Shown here: piece after piece, positions 11,716 through 25,305 of the stretch | Layout: each line of letters opens with the position of its first letter | How positions within the stretch are numbered: the stretch's first letter is position 1 | Assembly (NCBI GenBank): GCA_029448655.1 | Contig: JACCLO010000015.1 | Span: 186,001 to 250,000, forward strand | Direction of reading: 5' to 3' | Length of the DNA: 64,000 bases | From: Wolfiporia cocos | Taxonomy: Eukaryota; Basidiomycota; Agaricomycetes; Polyporales; Phaeolaceae | Position numbers and translations under genes: made by a program | Notes under the pieces: model-generated | Told to the model about the DNA's origin: nothing | Database searches by the model: none | Seen by the model: only the letters and a program-made list of their open reading frames with translations

Positions 11716-13910
11716 GATGCGCGCACTGATCTCTCGAACGGAAGTCTACAACAGAGCTTTGGTGTTCCTCGACATTGCTTCCGTGCCTTTATATATATTT
11801 TGCATCCCTGCGGCGTGGAATCAAGAGGCACATCACATAGCATTTGCTGACCTGAACGGGTCGCGGCTGCTAACCGTAAACCTCACCTGATGACTCCAAT
11901 TGACTGAAGGCAGTACATCGGAGAAGCAACATTGACTCGGGGATCACGTCTTGAAAGGCTCTAAACTTGCGCGTCTCTGTCTTGTCGTGCATAGTCACTC
12001 GGGCCGTCTTAGCTCTATTTTCAATATGTGACCGGAATGGCGGATGTCGAGGGTACATGACAGTGGTGAAGATTTACTCGAGCCCGAGACATCGCATGTT
12101 TGTCTGGAAACCAAACGCGAGCTGTACATGAGCTGCCTCCTCCGTGGGTTCTATGAATTGAATTCGCAACAAAGCAGTGAGGCATTTGTTTCAGGCTCTG
12201 ACTCTGAGGGCGGTCGAGGCGCTTGCGAACGATCGAAGATTCCGATCTGATCTCCCTCCTGTAGGCGATCACCGCATCAACCGATCACTGTGCAGTGCGG
12301 CACCATTCCCATTCATGTGATATTTTGACTCTCGGATAGACTGGCGCACCCTGCAATATTTGAATGGGTTCAAAAATTAAATGATTAGCCCTGATATCTT
12401 TATACTCTGGTGAGAATGCAATCCTCCCACCAGATTTTCGGATGCAAATGCTTAGAAAGTGGCGAAATTAGATGCGCCATCGTATAGTGGCAGCCTACAG
12501 CATGCTCAGTGGGCGCCTTAGTAAAGACCTGCTATCACCTATGCTACCAAGCATAAACGAGAGCGCAGATTCAGCCGGTAGCACAGTAATGATCAGGATG
12601 AGCACTTTGATCAATGATCAATGAGACAGTGATGGATCGGGAGAACAGGACTCTCCCACAGTATGTTTGTCAGCCCACAGTGTTCCAAAGAATGCGGCTT
12701 CCATGCTCATGCGGTTGCTCTGAGGACCTTATGACCTATTGTATGCTGTGAGCGACGTGCGTTCAAGTTGCTAATTGCGCAGCCATGTCCGATCATGCAT
12801 GCAGTGGACTTAGTGCAGCGTATATCAATCACGATTGATGAACGTCTGCACATTTTCCCAATCGCCATTGATATCTTATTGTGAGTAGCTTAAAACCAGA
12901 AACCCTCAGTACATGGGCCATCTGGGGCATGATCCCTCAATTTTCCGTCTCGATTGCTTACAAATCAATCAACCTGTTCTGCCCCCGTTCGTGTTGTGTC
13001 TCAAGTACTCACTTTGATATTTGGAGACCTACTGCATTACTCTCCATATTTATTTATACTGCGTTTATGCAGCTCTAGTCACTTCCTGTAGTCTAGTACT
13101 GGTCGAGGACTCCGTCTTGCTCATTGTGTGTAGATATGGTTCTGAACATCTCTGCATGATACCATGAACACCTAAAGAATTTTGTACGATCTGAGTGATG
13201 CCGATATCAAAAATGCTGAGTTGAGTAAATGTATGGCTCTGTCGGGCGCTTCAGCCTACAAATAGGAAAAGGGAAAAGTGAAGAGTTTCAGCTTTACCAT
13301 GAGCTCCCAATTGTTGCAATCAATGTAATGAAGCGTTCTGTCTCAGTCTAAATGGACGTCCTCGCCATTGAGCACAGTGAGCTACCTTCTTTTCTATGGT
13401 CATGTTCAGGTAGCTGAAAGCTGGAAGACGGTACAAGGATTCAAGGCAACCAATAGATATGAAGACATCCAATGTAACCTTTGGAACTTTGAGCTTCAAG
13501 TCGAAAGCGTGTTCATAGGGATGACAGCGATGTCAGCACTGACGACGATGGGGTACCCTATTGCCCGCTGTTCAATATAGGTTTATCATGATTAATCATA
13601 CCATGAGCACAACGTGACATAGCTAAAAGGTACACGTGGCCGTGACTCGTCATCAGCATTTCGTGTGTCTGCAAGCGGAATTAGCAAATGATCGGGTTAT
13701 CAGCCGCTATTTGTATTTCTGTATATTCCGTATATTCCATTGGTCTTGGTCATTTACGGCACGGTTCGCACCATCTGCAAATTATCCCAAAGGGTCATGT
13801 AGTATGATGAAATTTCGTGTTTTAAGAAGCTGGGAGTGTCCTTGATGCCGCCATCGAGGAGATCTTTGGTAAGAACAAAAACCGAAAACCGGGGCTTTCC
13901 CCTTGGGGCA
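11716..13910. other. Intergenic region between the two P450 copies
   Basis: About 2.2 kb with no convincing gene. It should hold the promoter of P450 copy 1 and the 3' flank of copy 2. Short frames such as 12881-13078 and 13368-13580 (+) have no recognisable features. Confidence 0.4.
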
Positions 13911-14019
13911 GGTGTTCAGCACTCAGCGCTCAGCACCGATCGCTCGAGCATAAGTGGACAGTTGTTTGGACTTGCAGATAGGTCAAGTGTAACTAAACAT
14001 GCTCTCCAAGACAACATGA

Positions 14020-16413
14020 CTACGCTAACGGACCATTGTAAGAGCTGACCTTGAGAGGCATTTGAGGCTTGCTCTCTGCACCCACAGTTGGATACCACAC
14101 ATCTCCAACATTCCATTGGACAGGCTTGTCTGATAGTTCGAAAGTGAATTTTGAAACCAGGACTGAAAGGACGACCTCTGTAATATGACGTGAGATGGAG
14201 CCCTCTGAACTGATATACCGCGGATGCACTCATTTCCATCTCTGAGAATTTGAATCCACTGTTCCGGAGATTGTGAGATCAGTAGCAGCGTCAAGCTGAA
14301 GTATCCAGGGACATACATGCAAGCACGCTTTCCTCCCAAGAAGGTCATTCTAACAACTGGGTCAGAAATATTGTCCTTTAGAGGGTACCATAATCTCACA
14401 TGTTCGAGTAAACCCGTGGAGTAGATGCATTGGTGATGGATTTAGGAAGGGAGGACATCCACCGGTGAGGCTTCCACACCAGTGCGTCATCCCCCCACAG
14501 GGATTTCTTGACATTGCATCCCAAGGTACCTTTCACAACTTCCACTCCCTTTGGAACGGCAACTCCTGCATAACCGTACCATCGGGTCCGATGATGGGCT
14601 CTCCAAACGGGACTACAGCATCCTGGGTGGCTCTGTCAAAGGATAATAACAATCAGCAGCATCCAGAGTTTAGATATGTAACACTGACACTCGCGTGATC
14701 GACGTGACAGCAGGGTAGCTAATCGATAAAGAAGGTTAGCTCCAGAACCATTCACAATTATCGTATAGAAACTCACAGTCGTGCAGTCTCCCGACAAGCA
14801 CCATCCAGGAGGGGCAACTTGTTCAGTTCATCGTACGACAAACCTTCGGCAGCACCCGAGGATAAGAGCTCCTCCCGTAGCTGTTCTTGAATGTCAGAGT
14901 GGACAGCTAGCAATTCCAAGATGCGCGCAAGTGTGTTGGACGATGTATCGGTTGCGGCGAAGATGAGCCCTCTGGAGTATGCAATTCAGAATCTAAACAG
15001 CGTTATGGAGGTGTGGTCTGACGCACGCCATCTGAGTGATGACTTCGTTCTCTGGCAGCCTGTCAGTGTCCGATGCTGCCATATTTGCTTGCACTGCATG
15101 TAATATGAGCGTGAATCCGACACAAATGTGTCGTGAAACTCACTCAGAATGCTCATAATATCCTTCCCCGTGCCGATTTGCCTCATCACTTCCTCATCGC
15201 CTCCGCACATCGCTGCTTTCTTCAATTCATATATCTCTTTGGATCGTACATCGAGGGCATCGATTAAATTCCTCACCCTTTGCACCCGCTTAGACGGCAC
15301 CATGTTAAGCATTGCTCGACGTAACCATGCAGGCCCCAAGCCGGTGAACGGCGGGATGAACTGACAGAGGACGTCAAGAGACTGTACACTTGGGCTAACA
15401 GATTGGTTTAACCCATGCAGGAAATCCCGAGCACTGTCAGTTATGAGGGAGACTGTACCCACAGAGGAGACTCACAGGATGGTCTTCAACACATCCCCGA
15501 ACTCATTTGGAACTTTCTCGGTGGGCGGATCGAAGGAGTACCCCAGGCCACCTTGACCAATGAGCTCAAGTGCTGCGCAGCTGTTCCAGCCGAGCATATC
15601 CACCTCACGCAGTCCATCGCTTATTTCTGCCGCAATCCCATCGCGGAGCTAAACCATTTAGCAAGTGAACGTTGGCATAGGCACCAATCTTCAACGATGA
15701 TGTCTCGAATCACCTTGTGAATTATATTGTAGCATAGCAGCAATAGGTGACACATGTGGTTGACAGAGAAAACTGGATTGAGTATTTTCCGCTGCTTACG
15801 ATGGTGTTCCCCTGGATTCATAACGTGTTACAAATAATATAATTTGATTCTCGAGATTAGCGCACCCAAGGTAGAACCCAAGCCGCGCCCAAATATCAAG
15901 TAATTTAGCCTGTACACCATCAAATCGTCTCAGTGCTCAACAAATGAGTCACGATATGCACTCCATGAAGGCTTTGGACTCTTGAAAAATACTCTCTTCC
16001 TTGATGAGGATATTGTGTAAAGCTGTTGGATCTGATATGTACATTATTGGTTTCTGTATGCAGACTCATCTTAGCATCCGAAGTGGGAAATGTACCGACA
16101 CCAATTACTCTTAGGAGCCCATATAATCTGACTACAGGTCCGTAGTTGAGGGCGACCTCACGCTGAAAAGACGCGCTCTCGCGAGATAAGAATTTGACAA
16201 TGTCTCCTTGTGCAATGAATATGTACGAATGAATTAGATCCGAGGCAACAAAGTAGGCCGTGGAATACCTTTCATAAACGATCCAGAGAGAGGTCCCGAG
16301 ATGTTTTTGAGTGGTGCCAACCTCCGATAGAATCTCAAAAGATGACATGAGGTAAATAGCAGTATAAGCAGTGCTGCAAGCATATAGTGCTGCATAGACA
16401 ATATGGTAGCCAT
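14020..16413 (-). pseudogene. Cytochrome P450 monooxygenase, tandem copy 2, one frameshift
   Basis: Paralogue of the copy at 9.3-11.7 kb with the same exon plan. The start at 16,413 gives MATILSMQHYMLAALLILLF, an N-terminal anchor. Exons carry VKFLSRESASFQREVAL, ALELIGQGGLGYSFDPP, the I-helix FAATDTSSNTLAR, ExxR in ACRETAR, PHRW, and a heme motif that splices to FLGGKRACIGFKFSEMEMS (cysteine codon near 14,325). A single base appears to be missing near 14,558, in the sequence between the ExxR and PHRW motifs. Copy 1 keeps GAGTTGCATGTACC where this copy has GAGTTGCCGTTCC. That shifts the frame just before the heme exon. One lesion could be a sequence error, so this copy may be functional or recently lost. 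Confidence 0.8.
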
Positions 16414-16439
16414 GATGCGTGCCGGTCTGTTGAACATCA

Positions 16440-17900
16440 GTGTGCGACAGAACGTCTGTATTTCTCAGAACTGCTTTCACGCATTTATATCCATATTACA
16501 TCCCTCACAGCATGGGATCAAGAAGCAAATCACGTAGCGTTTTCTGATCTGAGCGAGCCGCGTCTGTCAAGAGTGCACATTCATCGGCATGCTTCCTATA
16601 GCATAGCGTCATACAAAATCTCGTAACCAGTCCGAGCAATTGTGCTTCCAGCGTGAACTTCATATATCGGACTCCATGCCTTCATGTTGCTTCGAACTTG
16701 CTATGCTTTGACCCCACTGCGAGTACTCGCTCAACAAGCTGGGAGCTCAACTCTTGGCAGGAGCCATGAGGATCCCGAGTGCCTCAAGCGGCATAAGACC
16801 TGTTTGTATCCCAAGACGTCATCCTGTCCATGGCACTGGTGACTGATTTTGTGGTGTAGTACAAACATGGGCTGCAACACAGTAGTTCTCACGATTATGA
16901 TTGGGGAAGGTGGATTTGACGGTAAGCCCCCTCGATGTCTCCATCTGATTGAAGGCAGTTGTGGGGACACGAGGACCAGTTCCGACTTAGGAGTCATGTC
17001 AAAACCCTCCAGATTCACCACAGACCAGTCGAAGTATCATGGAAGAGTCATGGGATTTGTTCCAGATTCTGAATAGAGACTGTCAGAGGCCATGACAAAC
17101 GAGCATACCTCCGGACCAGGTAAGACATCAATTGCAATTCGCAATCTCGAATGCCACCGTGCGTCGACGGCGATGCGGTCACCAACTATCAAAGATCCAT
17201 GCCAGTGCCAGTCTGATCACGTGTCCGTTCCGCAGCGCCATGTCATGATTGGTAGGCTGCTATCGCGTCGCTGCACTACCGCGGAGGCCACTGGCTTAGC
17301 TGTATCCTCAGTATGGAATCCAGCAATCTGATCGCATCCAGAAGAGACTACGTAGCATATGGGATTGCACCCCGAGAGGTATGTATCACAAAGCGGGACA
17401 TGCTTTGAATGGCATTGACCCTGCGTGTCAGCGCATTTGCAATCGAGTCCATACAGTTTCCACCGCGAATCATCATTTTGCCCACCAATCTTCATTATCA
17501 CATTGTATCCGACGAAAAACCTAGGCTCAGGAAAGAGCATCAGGCGTCATACACCAAGTGCAGAATCTATCAATCTGTGGATGCGCACCGTTGGCCAAGT
17601 TTGTGCCATTCCTCTCTAGTGCAAACCGACAAGATTCCTTTACCATCATAATGGCATTTGCGATCTGGTATGCTGTTCAAGAGAGCTGCGGTACATCGCT
17701 ATTTCGGGAAGACACCGGTGATCATCATTGGTTGTGTAGCCCTTCCCCGGTCCACAATCTGTACAGTCACTCGCGAAGCAGAATTCAACAATCAAGCATA
17801 CGGTGCGGAGGTTCCTGTAGCGAGGTCTTGATAGTATCGCATCTATGATGGGACATGATGATGTCTTGGTGGTTGCAAAAGCTTGACTTCGTCAACGGAC
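16440..17900. other. Region upstream of P450 copy 2, no confident gene
   Basis: Several overlapping frames occur, including a cysteine-rich minus-strand one (17540-17217, 107 codons, with CKCADTQGQC). I cannot match any to a family. The minus strand could hold a degraded gene downstream of the F-box gene. Confidence 0.25.
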
Positions 17901-17924
17901 CGTCAACCGTTATCATCGAGCTAA

Positions 17925-19336
17925 TGCCTCTGACAGACAGATGTATCGAGGGTGATCTCCTTCACAGAGGAGTTGATTCCATAAAGGAAGCTTGAAATCC
18001 ACGTGCCAGATGACGGCGAGGTACTTGAGTCATCACAAAGCCCGAATCCAACAGAACTATGGATTCGAGGTTTGCGTTGCAGGATAGATCTATGAAAGCC
18101 CCTGAAACGAGGAAGGTCGACATGCAAGCACGACGGTTGTATTTAAATGAATGATATACTGCCATTGTCCAATGGTGCGCATAATCGTGTGGTGTCAAAC
18201 TGAATATGTAATAGGTTCAACCCTGCTGCATGTAGCAGCCGGTTCATTGACCATACAGCGTGACGTGATGCAGGCATGGCAGATGATGCAGATAATCGCC
18301 GAACGTGGAAGCTCTCCAGTGGGAGGTTCTTGGGCCATATCGCCAAAAGAAAATCACACAATCTGATCAAGTTTCCAAGGCTATTTTGGCTGTCGTTGAA
18401 GAAGGAATCGGTCAACTCCACCAAATTTAGCTTTTCTGTGACCGCCATTGTACGCTTGAAATATAGATTTAAAGGTGTATCCAATTGGATAGCGTGCAGG
18501 TCTGCGCCCCTGAAGCACAATATCCGGAGTTTTGGAAAAAGACAGATCGCCCGCTCTATCCCTCCCCAGAACTCATAAGGATATGTGACCAGATCCAGCT
18601 CAGTAATGTAAGCCAGATCTCGAAGACATAGCCAGTGGCTCGAAGTGCTCGTTTGGGCCTGGCTTGTGCAATCGATGCACAATCTCCGCAGGCGTGGTAG
18701 CTTGCGCACTAGTACAAGGGGAAACGTAGCCCATGTTCTTCGTCCAGATTCTCCTTCTGATGGAGTGAAGTCACACTGGAGACGGACGCGGAGGCTTCGT
18801 ACAAAGCCTCGCAGATATGGCCTCCTTGTAAGCAGTCGCACGAAGCCGTCAAGCTGTGTGTAGCGGCGAATCAGCACATCGCGGACCATGTTTCTCTGGG
18901 TGCAGGGGTAGAGTGTATGGCAAATGAAAAGACATCTCCACAGGTCATGACAACGGAAGCATTGCCAGAATGTCAGAGACTGAGCCAAGCTCAGATGCTC
19001 ATAGGTGCTAGCATCTGAGATAGTAATATCTCCTGCGTAGTCTACGAATTTTTCGCAGACCCCTAAAGGGAAACTCCAGGAAATATTACATGGCAGCCCA
19101 GCTGGGCTGCTCTCCAGGCTCCTGGAAATATAACAGGGGCCTAGCGGCAGAATCAATCGAGAGCGGATAGGAGTAAGAAATGCACTGAAGGGCTCAGTGT
19201 GCTTCTGAGCAGGTAGAGATCCGGGGTTCACGTAGGATAGGCCAATACTAGGCGAAGGCTGCGCAGACGCTGGAATGGATGAGGAATGTGACCGTGGAGG
19301 AATAACATCGGATATCGCTTGTGGCGTGATGCTCAA
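17925..19336 (-). CDS. F-box / leucine-rich-like protein, possibly degraded at its 3' end
   Basis: A single 397-codon frame starts at 19,336. Residues about 88-100 (FPLGVCEKFVDYAG) and the following LWRCLFICHTLYPCTQRNM resemble the F-box and post-F-box segment common in Agaricomycete F-box expansions. Beyond that are irregular leucine-rich repeats (LPRLRRLCIDC, FPKLRILCFRG). A second exon after an intron near 18,080 (AFIDLSCNANLESIVLLDSG) matches the same place in the F-box gene at 27-28 kb. The next family block (TWISSFLYGINSSVKEITL) lies in another frame, suggesting a frameshift near 18,020 or an unseen intron. Such proteins usually recruit targets to SCF ubiquitin ligases; no target can be inferred. 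Confidence 0.55.
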
Positions 19337-20590
19337 GCCATGTAAACAGAAATATGAGCGATCACGATAGGGGAAACTGCGAGTCGATCACGAAGATGTT
19401 GCACCGTGCACAGAACACAGGCCGTGAAGCATTGTCTTGGGTGTTCGGGACGTTGTGGAGCTCGTTCAATCGGATGTTGTAGATCCCAATACAGGACGTG
19501 TTGGTCCACTAAAAGGCAACACCCTTCGAATTTCCACATTGCATGCATGAACGACAGGTGTGGCTTGGCGCTTCACAACTGCACCTGATATCTGACAATC
19601 AGAAGATGTCCGTGGTGCGCGTCTGCCGTAGTCGAGAGATTCATCAGGCGAAGATTGCACCACATTCATGAATGCTGCATCATGTGGGCCTATGGCTCAG
19701 CACTGCTCATGCAGAAGCAAAACGCTCACACCTCCATGCTCGTAGTGCACTCCCGCTTTGACTCGAACTGCGCGCGTGCAATACTATGCATAACTTGTCC
19801 TATTGAGAACAACTACAAGGCATTGATGCAATGTGGAAGCAACCATACCTTTCGTCTTGCAATGCGAAGCAGGTGTAAATGTGGCTTAATTTAAGCAGCA
19901 AAAATCGGGCTATGCGAGAATGGGCAGTGCGTTAGGCGCTGCTAGGTGAGCAGATGATACACTATATTAGTAGGACGGGAAGAGACCCTAGTTGGAATTT
20001 CACTGAGAAGTGGCCAAGACACGCTAATTGTACTCCGCAGCGCTCGAGTGATTCGCGAGGCTGTGTTCAGGTTCATCACCCAGTCATAGGTTCTAGGGAT
20101 GACTCAGCGATGGATGTAACTCAATTCCGCAACTGAACACCTGATAAGCCATCAAAGGCAGGAAGAAAGTACTTGAGGGACGACACTAGGTGAATACATG
20201 AAGCAAAAAATATTGCTGATCACTTACAACGAGTATCTCGTGGATGTCAAAGCGCAAATGTAATTCATGTTGATTTGTAGCAGCTAGACCGGGATATGTG
20301 TGTGCGTAAGAGAGCTAGAGCTCGTGGGGTGTCCTGATGCTGGTGCACTGTCCTACATGTTAGTAGTTGCTTTCGCACTGTGCATGGTAGATTATTCCCG
20401 CTACGTCAGTAGTGGGTTCTTATAGTGCAGTCGCTTTGCAGTTCACCCGCAAGATTTACATCATCACGTGAATATCATGTGATGGGCTTGCATGCAGCGC
20501 CACTGGACCTCTGTTCAGCATGGTTTGCCTCTGTGTCACCGGATCCTACTCGGGCTTCCCAATTTTTATTTTGATCGACTCTGAGCTCCA
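19337..20590. other. Stretch with no confident gene
   Basis: Only short frames occur, none with a recognisable motif. The left end should hold the F-box gene promoter. Confidence 0.3.
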
Positions 20591-20612
20591 GGAGTGGTCA
20601 TTTCCTTGCTTT

Positions 20613-21110
20613 AGGTGACCAAATTTCTTTGGATGCATTGTATTCCCCGTCTCTGCTTGAAGACCACCAAGGACCTCTCTTCGCACATGTCAACACTCGA
20701 CAACAACAAATGGACTGGGTTGACCTTGAAGGTAACCTTATTGTGCCTTGGAACATGAATGATAAAATTCGACCTGGTACAATTGTTCTCATCAACACAA
20801 CTCTGCACTGTTGGATATTCTCTGATGTGCTGAAGTCTTTGGATGCTCTAAATGCCAGTCGTTTTCGCACACCCATTGTCTGCAAGGTAAGTACATCTTG
20901 TCTCATAATATTTTTGCTGATCACCGTGCATGATCCCTAAGATGTAAGCAGGTTATCACGAAGAGTGTATGCATTCTAGTCGAATCAAGCAACCCTGCAG
21001 AAATGCTGATCATTCCAATATTGCCAACAATGAAGGTGGGCATCAACTATGCACAGAGTGCATTCAAGAACCTCCGAGTTTCTCCAACAAAATGCCAGAA
21101 GATTTTGTGA
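20613..21110 (+). CDS. Unknown protein, two 3' exons
   Basis: Exon A ends at 20,886 with AAG followed by a GTAAGT donor. The acceptor GCAG ends at 20,951, and exon B stays in frame to a TGA at 21,108-21,110. The upstream border of exon A is probably the TTTAG acceptor near 20,612; the first internal ATG is at 20,629. The protein contains MNDKIRPGTIVLINTTLHCW and later LVESSNPAEMLIIPILP. The RPGTIVLxxxTLHCW pattern resembles short hypothetical proteins that I recall as common near transposons in mushroom genomes. No function is known and any 5' exons are unidentified. Confidence 0.5.
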
Positions 21111-21504
21111 CCTCACTATCACCAACTTTGTTTGCCATAGATCCACTACAAAAATTGTAGCTAATAGTAACATAGACAATGGTTGATATATCTGCCCTTA
21201 ATATCTTTCTATGCAATCAAATAGTCATCGATTTTCTTGATAACAATGGTAATGAGCAAGTGATTACTGACTTGGTAGAACTTGACCTGGAGCATGGTGG
21301 GCAAAACATTCATAATGCATTATTTGATGCTCAGTATGGAGCAATGTGCATACACATGTAGAATTCCCCTGCACTGGGTATCCTCATGAAAAGACAGCCA
21401 TAGCAGGTGATGTCAGAACCAGTGCTACTTCATTATAAGCTATAGTGATATCATGGTCGTGGCGTAGCCATTGCTTTGGCTGCTGGGGGCTTTGACCTCA
21501 GATG

Positions 21505-24500
21505 GGTTAAGTATGATGTTCAGATTGTACATTTAATCTTTTGCAGTGCTGCAAATATTGAATGTGGCACAGCAATATTCAGCCATAGGCTATCTCAGCA
21601 ATAGCAATAGGATGGACTTTCAACTTCTTATGAGAGGCCATAGATCGAGGCCTGAAATGAGTTTACTGGCATGACAGGAAGCTACAGAACACTGGTGACA
21701 TTGGGATAATGCTGTAGCTCTACAATGTAATTTTGCGAACCTGTACAACTTGACTTTTATCCAGCTGACTGGGCACCAGATGATGTTTTACCTGAATTAC
21801 CTTCACCAGTCATCGTACCACATTCACTCACCTTGAGTGCTACACAACTGGTGGCGGGACCATCTCGTATTGGCAATTGTGCTGGACCATTGTCACAGCA
21901 AGAGAAGAAGGTGCCCCCACTCTTTTTGACACAAGCACAGACCTAAAGCCCTCGACTGGGGGAAGGGGGCTCACTCAAAGGCACCTTCCTGGTCCAGGAG
22001 AACTCTAGGTGCAAAAGGCCAAGATGAGTCTGAGGTTTGCTCAAGACTGTCAGCCATATATATAGACACTATACTATTTGTACATGTTATGGCATGCAGG
22101 CTATATGGCTGGCAATGCTGGTATATGATTGGACTAAGCTATGGGGCTGGTAATGGCATTGGGACACTGGCTATGTGAGATGTCCATGGCAATGTAGTGG
22201 CACAGGTTTGGATCAGAGAGATTGCCAATCTCTCAGGTTACAATCAGTGATTCTCACTGTTATGGGTCATATACCCATTCCATATACTTGAGTCACAAGT
22301 ATAGATCTTCTGCATGTAAGATGTGCAAGGCAAATAACCTGTCCTGTTAAGCCTTCTTCCATATACTTGAGTCACAAGTATAGATCTTCTGCACGTAGTC
22401 CAATGGACGAGTGCAAGACAAATAATACCCTATTCATATTAAGCCTTCAGGCCCCAAGTCAAAAGACTTCCTAGGGGTTCATTCAATATTCAATATGCAT
22501 TAGAGAATATATCGGTAGGTTCAACAGCAAGTATCTGTGGCGAGATTACTTGCCTAAGTCCAAGAAGTCAGTGTGCACTTTGAGGACTTAGTCTTCTGAG
22601 CTTGAGAATAATTTGAGCTTGGTTTCCCAAGTTTAAGAATGAGTATAAGACTCTTGTTTATACAACAAGGTCAAGCTGAAGAGCCTCAACTTAGTTACAC
22701 AAGTTTATATACTACATTGGGTTTCTGGAGTCCTGTCCATCCCAGATGTCACCAGTACTATCTACATCCTAGGTTGAAACAGATGATAGGTATGTAGTGA
22801 TATATCTGAAACAATAGATAAGAATGATCATGGCAGTTGAACGCCATCAGCTAATCGTAGAATGATAAAGATGAAACGGTGACAGGGTTGAATCTGTCAA
22901 ATGATGAAACGTGCCCTCTGTACTAGTACAATCAGGGTTAGGCCTGATAATGTCACGAGCAGCCAGGGGAGTTGGTTGTGCAACAAGTCCCTGTCTCATA
23001 TTTGCCCAGTGGCGAGTTCTGTTAAGTGTCTGTAGAAAACCAAAATAACCATAACACTCATCAATCAGGTGGTTGCTGGTAATGGCAGTGTTCTAAGTCC
23101 ATGATTGGGGCATTAGCAGTCCAGGTTCCCAAGGAGTGGTACTGAGGAGTGGCTTCTTCCAGGAACGTGGACTGGCTGGTAATGGCCTTGCATGATTGAG
23201 TGTGATCGACTGTGATCGGGTCAGCACTTCCTGTGACTGCTAGGGTTCTCAGTTGTACAGGGTGTTGTATGGGTTGCCCCTGGCTGCTGTTCCTTGTAGG
23301 CTGGGGTGCAATGAGTTTAGAGCCCCCATGGGCTGCTGCCGTAGTCATTAGACTAGAGGGCGTGGAGTTTAAGGCCTTCTGTGGGCCATTGATAGTACAT
23401 GCCTGTAATAGTGCATAGTCCATGGTCAGTGATGACTGTGTAGCCTGTAATGGCTGTACTCATGGAGACTGGAGGTGGAGGACATGGGGTGTCCATAGCC
23501 ATAAGTTCTTGTGAACATGAGCCTGATGGTTCTTTAGCAGACAGGTTTGGCTGCACTGCCTGGCTCATGCTCATGGCTTTGGACCAGACCTGTGGGTCAG
23601 GTGACTAGCCGAGGTGTTGCGTTTCCCAGCTTTGGGGGTGCTTCAGATGATCGGAAAAGGTACTGTGCCTAAAGGCTTGAAATCAGTGTGTGACACTTTT
23701 CCAACGACTTGATGTGAGTGGAGAAAAGCCCATGGGAGGACTAGCGAATGCAGAGTACTTAGAAACTGTGCCATAGTACAATCAATACAATCCAGTTGTA
23801 GACATGTAAACTCCGACTGCCAAACGTAATGTAACTACAATCTCCAATCGAAATCTATAGCCTATAGCTGAATATTGTTGTATATTGCTGCACAGTGTTT
23901 CTATAATTGCTGTGTCATATTGCTGCTATTGCTGCACTGCTTTCTTATATATGACGTTTGGATTGTACATTTAATCAGCAATATTAGAAATGCAGTGCTG
24001 CAAATATGAAATGCAGCACTACAAATATAAAAATGCGGAGCAATTATACAGAAATCTCAAGCAGCAATATAGTATGCTGCGCAGCAATGTAAGAGAGCAG
24101 CACAGCAATAGTAGCAATACGACATAGCAATTATAGAAACACATACAGCAATAAGGCTATAGATGTAGGCCGGAGATTGTAGATGCGTTAGGTTTGGTAG
24201 TACATGTTTGCAACCGATGGTACCACAGCACAGTTTCTGAGTACTCCCATTCACTAGTCCTCCCACAGGATTCTCTCCACTCACATCAAGTTGTGGAAAA
24301 GAGTGAGGGTACCTTTTGCTTCTTCCTCTCTTGCTGTGATGATGAACCGGCACAATTGCCGATATGAGATGGTCCTGCCACTGGTTGTGTAGCACTCAAG
24401 GTGAGTGAATGTGGTATGATGACTGGTGAAGGTAATTCAGGTAAAACATTGTCCGGCGCCCAGTCGGCTGGATAAAAGTCAAGTCCAGTCGGTTGTACAG

Positions 24501-24900
24501 GTTCGCGAAATTACATTGTAGAGCTACAGCATTATCCCAATGTCACCAGTGTTCTGTAGCTTCCTGTCGCACCAGTAAACTCATTTCAGGCCTCAATCTA
24601 TGGCCTCTCATAAGAAATTGAAAGTCCGTCCTGTTGCTATTGCTGAGATAGCTTATGGCTGAATATTGTTGTATATTGCTGCGCGGCGTTTCTATTATTG
24701 CTGCGTTGCTTTCTTATATTGTTGCGCAGCGGGTTGTATTGCTGCGCCGCATTCTATATTTGCAGCGCTGCAAGAGATTAAATGTACAATCCGAACGTCA
24801 TACTTATATTGCTGCGCAGCGTACTATATTGCTGCCTATGATTTCAGTATTGCTGCTCCGTATTTCTATATTTGCAGCGCTGCATTCTAAATTATGCATA
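21505..24900. mobile_element. Inverted pair of TIR elements rich in TATTGCTGCGCAGC repeats
   Basis: The block around GATTGTACATTTAATC occurs at about 21,518 (+), 23,953 (+) and 24,777 (inverted). Sequence from about 21,540-21,945 recurs inverted at about 24,285-24,690, and about 23,700-23,965 recurs inverted at about 24,060-24,310. The arms carry many ATTGCTGCGCAGC-like words and a shared coding remnant (LDFYPADWAPDNVLPELPSP on the better copy) that I cannot name. The simplest reading is two copies of one element in opposite orientation. The left copy is opened by later insertions, including the solo LTR at 22,259. Confidence 0.6.
22259..23056. mobile_element. Solo LTR, family TGTTATGG (copy 1)
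   Basis: The 798-bp sequence starts TGTTATGGGTCATATACCC and ends AACCATAACA. Flanks are CTCAC and CTCAT, a 4/5-matching TSD. It is related to the copies at 39,412 and 44,822, but carries an extra internal repeat of about 80 bp around TACTTGAGTCACAAGTATAG. Confidence 0.75.
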
Positions 24901-25305
24901 CAGTCTATCGGATCAAACGGGCAGTGCTGCAGTGGATAGACGCCCGGTGATCTGTGCGCTTGATTTGCGTTTTCGCTTCGCATCACCGCCTCACCGCCTC
25001 ACCATATGCATATGGCAGACGGTCAGCCAGGTCACAAAATGGCTAAATACACACCACCTGGTCCTGGCATCCTCTCAAAAGCGCTTTTTGATGCTATATT
25101 TCGTGATCGTAGTCTTAACAGCCTCTACTCCCCACCCTAGCTGAGGCTCGCACATCCATCCCGCATCCGCATGCATTCTACTGCGGTAACCGCAACTACT
25201 GGGTTATCCTTAACTGGCGCTCCTCCTCTGTGTTTCCTCCTCTCGCACGGCCACTCAGCACCCCTCTCCCTGATCACACCCGCCGCATCCAGATGAAGTC
25301 GTGCA

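Noticed and set aside
17217..17540. Cysteine-rich secreted effector
   Set aside because: The frame has no signal peptide, no clear start, and unremarkable flanks; cysteine content alone is not enough.
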